A stretch of 64,000 bases of DNA from Harmothoe impar (Eukaryota > Annelida > Polychaeta > Phyllodocida > Polynoidae): positions 19,502,618 to 19,566,617 of the forward strand of contig OX381714.1 in NCBI GenBank assembly GCA_947462335.1, written 5' to 3'. Within the stretch, counting starts at the first letter, position 1. The number at the start of each line of letters is the position of its first letter. The translations under genes were made by a program, and so were the position numbers. The notes beneath the pieces are model-generated. The model did not search any database, was not told the origin of the DNA, and saw nothing but the letters and a program-made list of their open reading frames with translations. Positions 63,379 through 64,000 of the stretch are shown piece after piece.

Positions 63379-64000
63379 GGCATGCCCTGCTCACCTGTGT
63401 GTGCGGGAGCCGACCTGCTGAACTGACCCCCAGGCATAAAGGGGGCACTGGAGGAGGCATGCTACTCCATCACCTGGAGGAAGTCCACAGCCAACAACAG
63501 GCCCACTCACCGCCTCCAGGGTTAGCCCTATATGGACGGTGTTTCCTCCAGGGCCAGTACAAATGGGTAGCTATTGCGTGAGAGTAGGCTGGGAGCGCCA
63601 GGGCTGCACTCGCAACCATGGCTATATGCCCAACCTGTCTATTCTCTATTTGATACCTTCACTCTTACTGACCATTGGGTATTATGATTTCGCATAACTC
63701 TAATGAGAATTATTTATTTCAGCGCTAGGTTGATGCATTTACTTTTGAATTTGTTATTGTTTACCCAAATGAATAAAACACTCTAAAAATATTTTCGTAG
63801 GTATAACGTCAAACATAATAAACTTTTCAGAAAAGAACTATGTAAAATACTCTCAAACTGTTTAGTTTTATACCACCCCTGCATCAAATATCCAATGCTT
63901 ACACATGCCATTATCATGGCAACAATAACACATTAATCCGATAGCATTTGCCAATGCTGTTTTTATTGATGTATACTACCAGACCACAACAGCTTGATTA
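63379..64000. other. non-coding at window end
   Basis: A CTGGAGGA-rich patch (63440-63560), then AT-rich sequence. No exon called. Confidence 0.5.

Overview
This window is eukaryotic, from a multicellular animal and most likely a marine invertebrate. The evidence is a split gene with GT-AG introns, abundant foldback elements, TA/CA/GAGAGC microsatellites, long gene-poor stretches, and three kinds of tyrosine-recombinase (YR) retrotransposon. These retroelement types occur together in genomes such as those of amphioxus, sea urchins, molluscs and hemichordates. I cannot fix the phylum from sequence alone.

Left part (about 0.9-12.2 kb, + strand): a beta-1,4-galactosyltransferase (B4GALT, GT7 family) gene rebuilt from six exons in consistent phase. 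Two further in-phase exons may add a six-cysteine segment and a C-terminal transmembrane helix, an arrangement I do not know for this family. The N-terminal anchor exon lies outside the window or was not recognised. The large intron between 3286 and 9286 carries a Ngaro-type YR retrotransposon (Ngaro-1) in antisense. Its Gag and RT-RNase H frames are open, but its recombinase is broken. Two inverted-repeat elements (MITEs) sit in later introns.

Middle part (about 15.1-25.5 kb): a cluster of YR retroelements. First is a DIRS element inserted inside a (CA)n(TA)n microsatellite. It has left and right inverted terminal repeats and an internal complementary region, but its reverse transcriptase is gone, its gag is frameshifted and its recombinase is interrupted by a MITE. 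Next is a gag fragment of a Ngaro-like element. Last is a second full-length Ngaro element (Ngaro-2, minus strand) whose gag, RT-RNase H and YR frames are all open with catalytic motifs present. Both Ngaro copies show split direct repeats in the order A1-genes-B1-A2-B2.

Right part (about 25.5-64 kb): gene-poor sequence. It holds at least eleven copies of a roughly 240-bp piggyBac-like MITE (TTAA target, CCCTTT ends, two internal hairpins), several foldback families, a roughly 120-bp satellite (38.7-39.7 kb), an 83-bp tandem repeat (56 kb) and a 2-kb minisatellite of 31-bp units (59.2-61.2 kb) that produces very long false ORFs. The only plausible host coding sequences I see here are a short first coding exon with a good donor (58607-58642) behind a GC-rich stretch, and two exon-like open segments (34705-34942 and 53722-53990). 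None is assigned to a family.

No rRNA, convincing tRNA or CRISPR array was seen.
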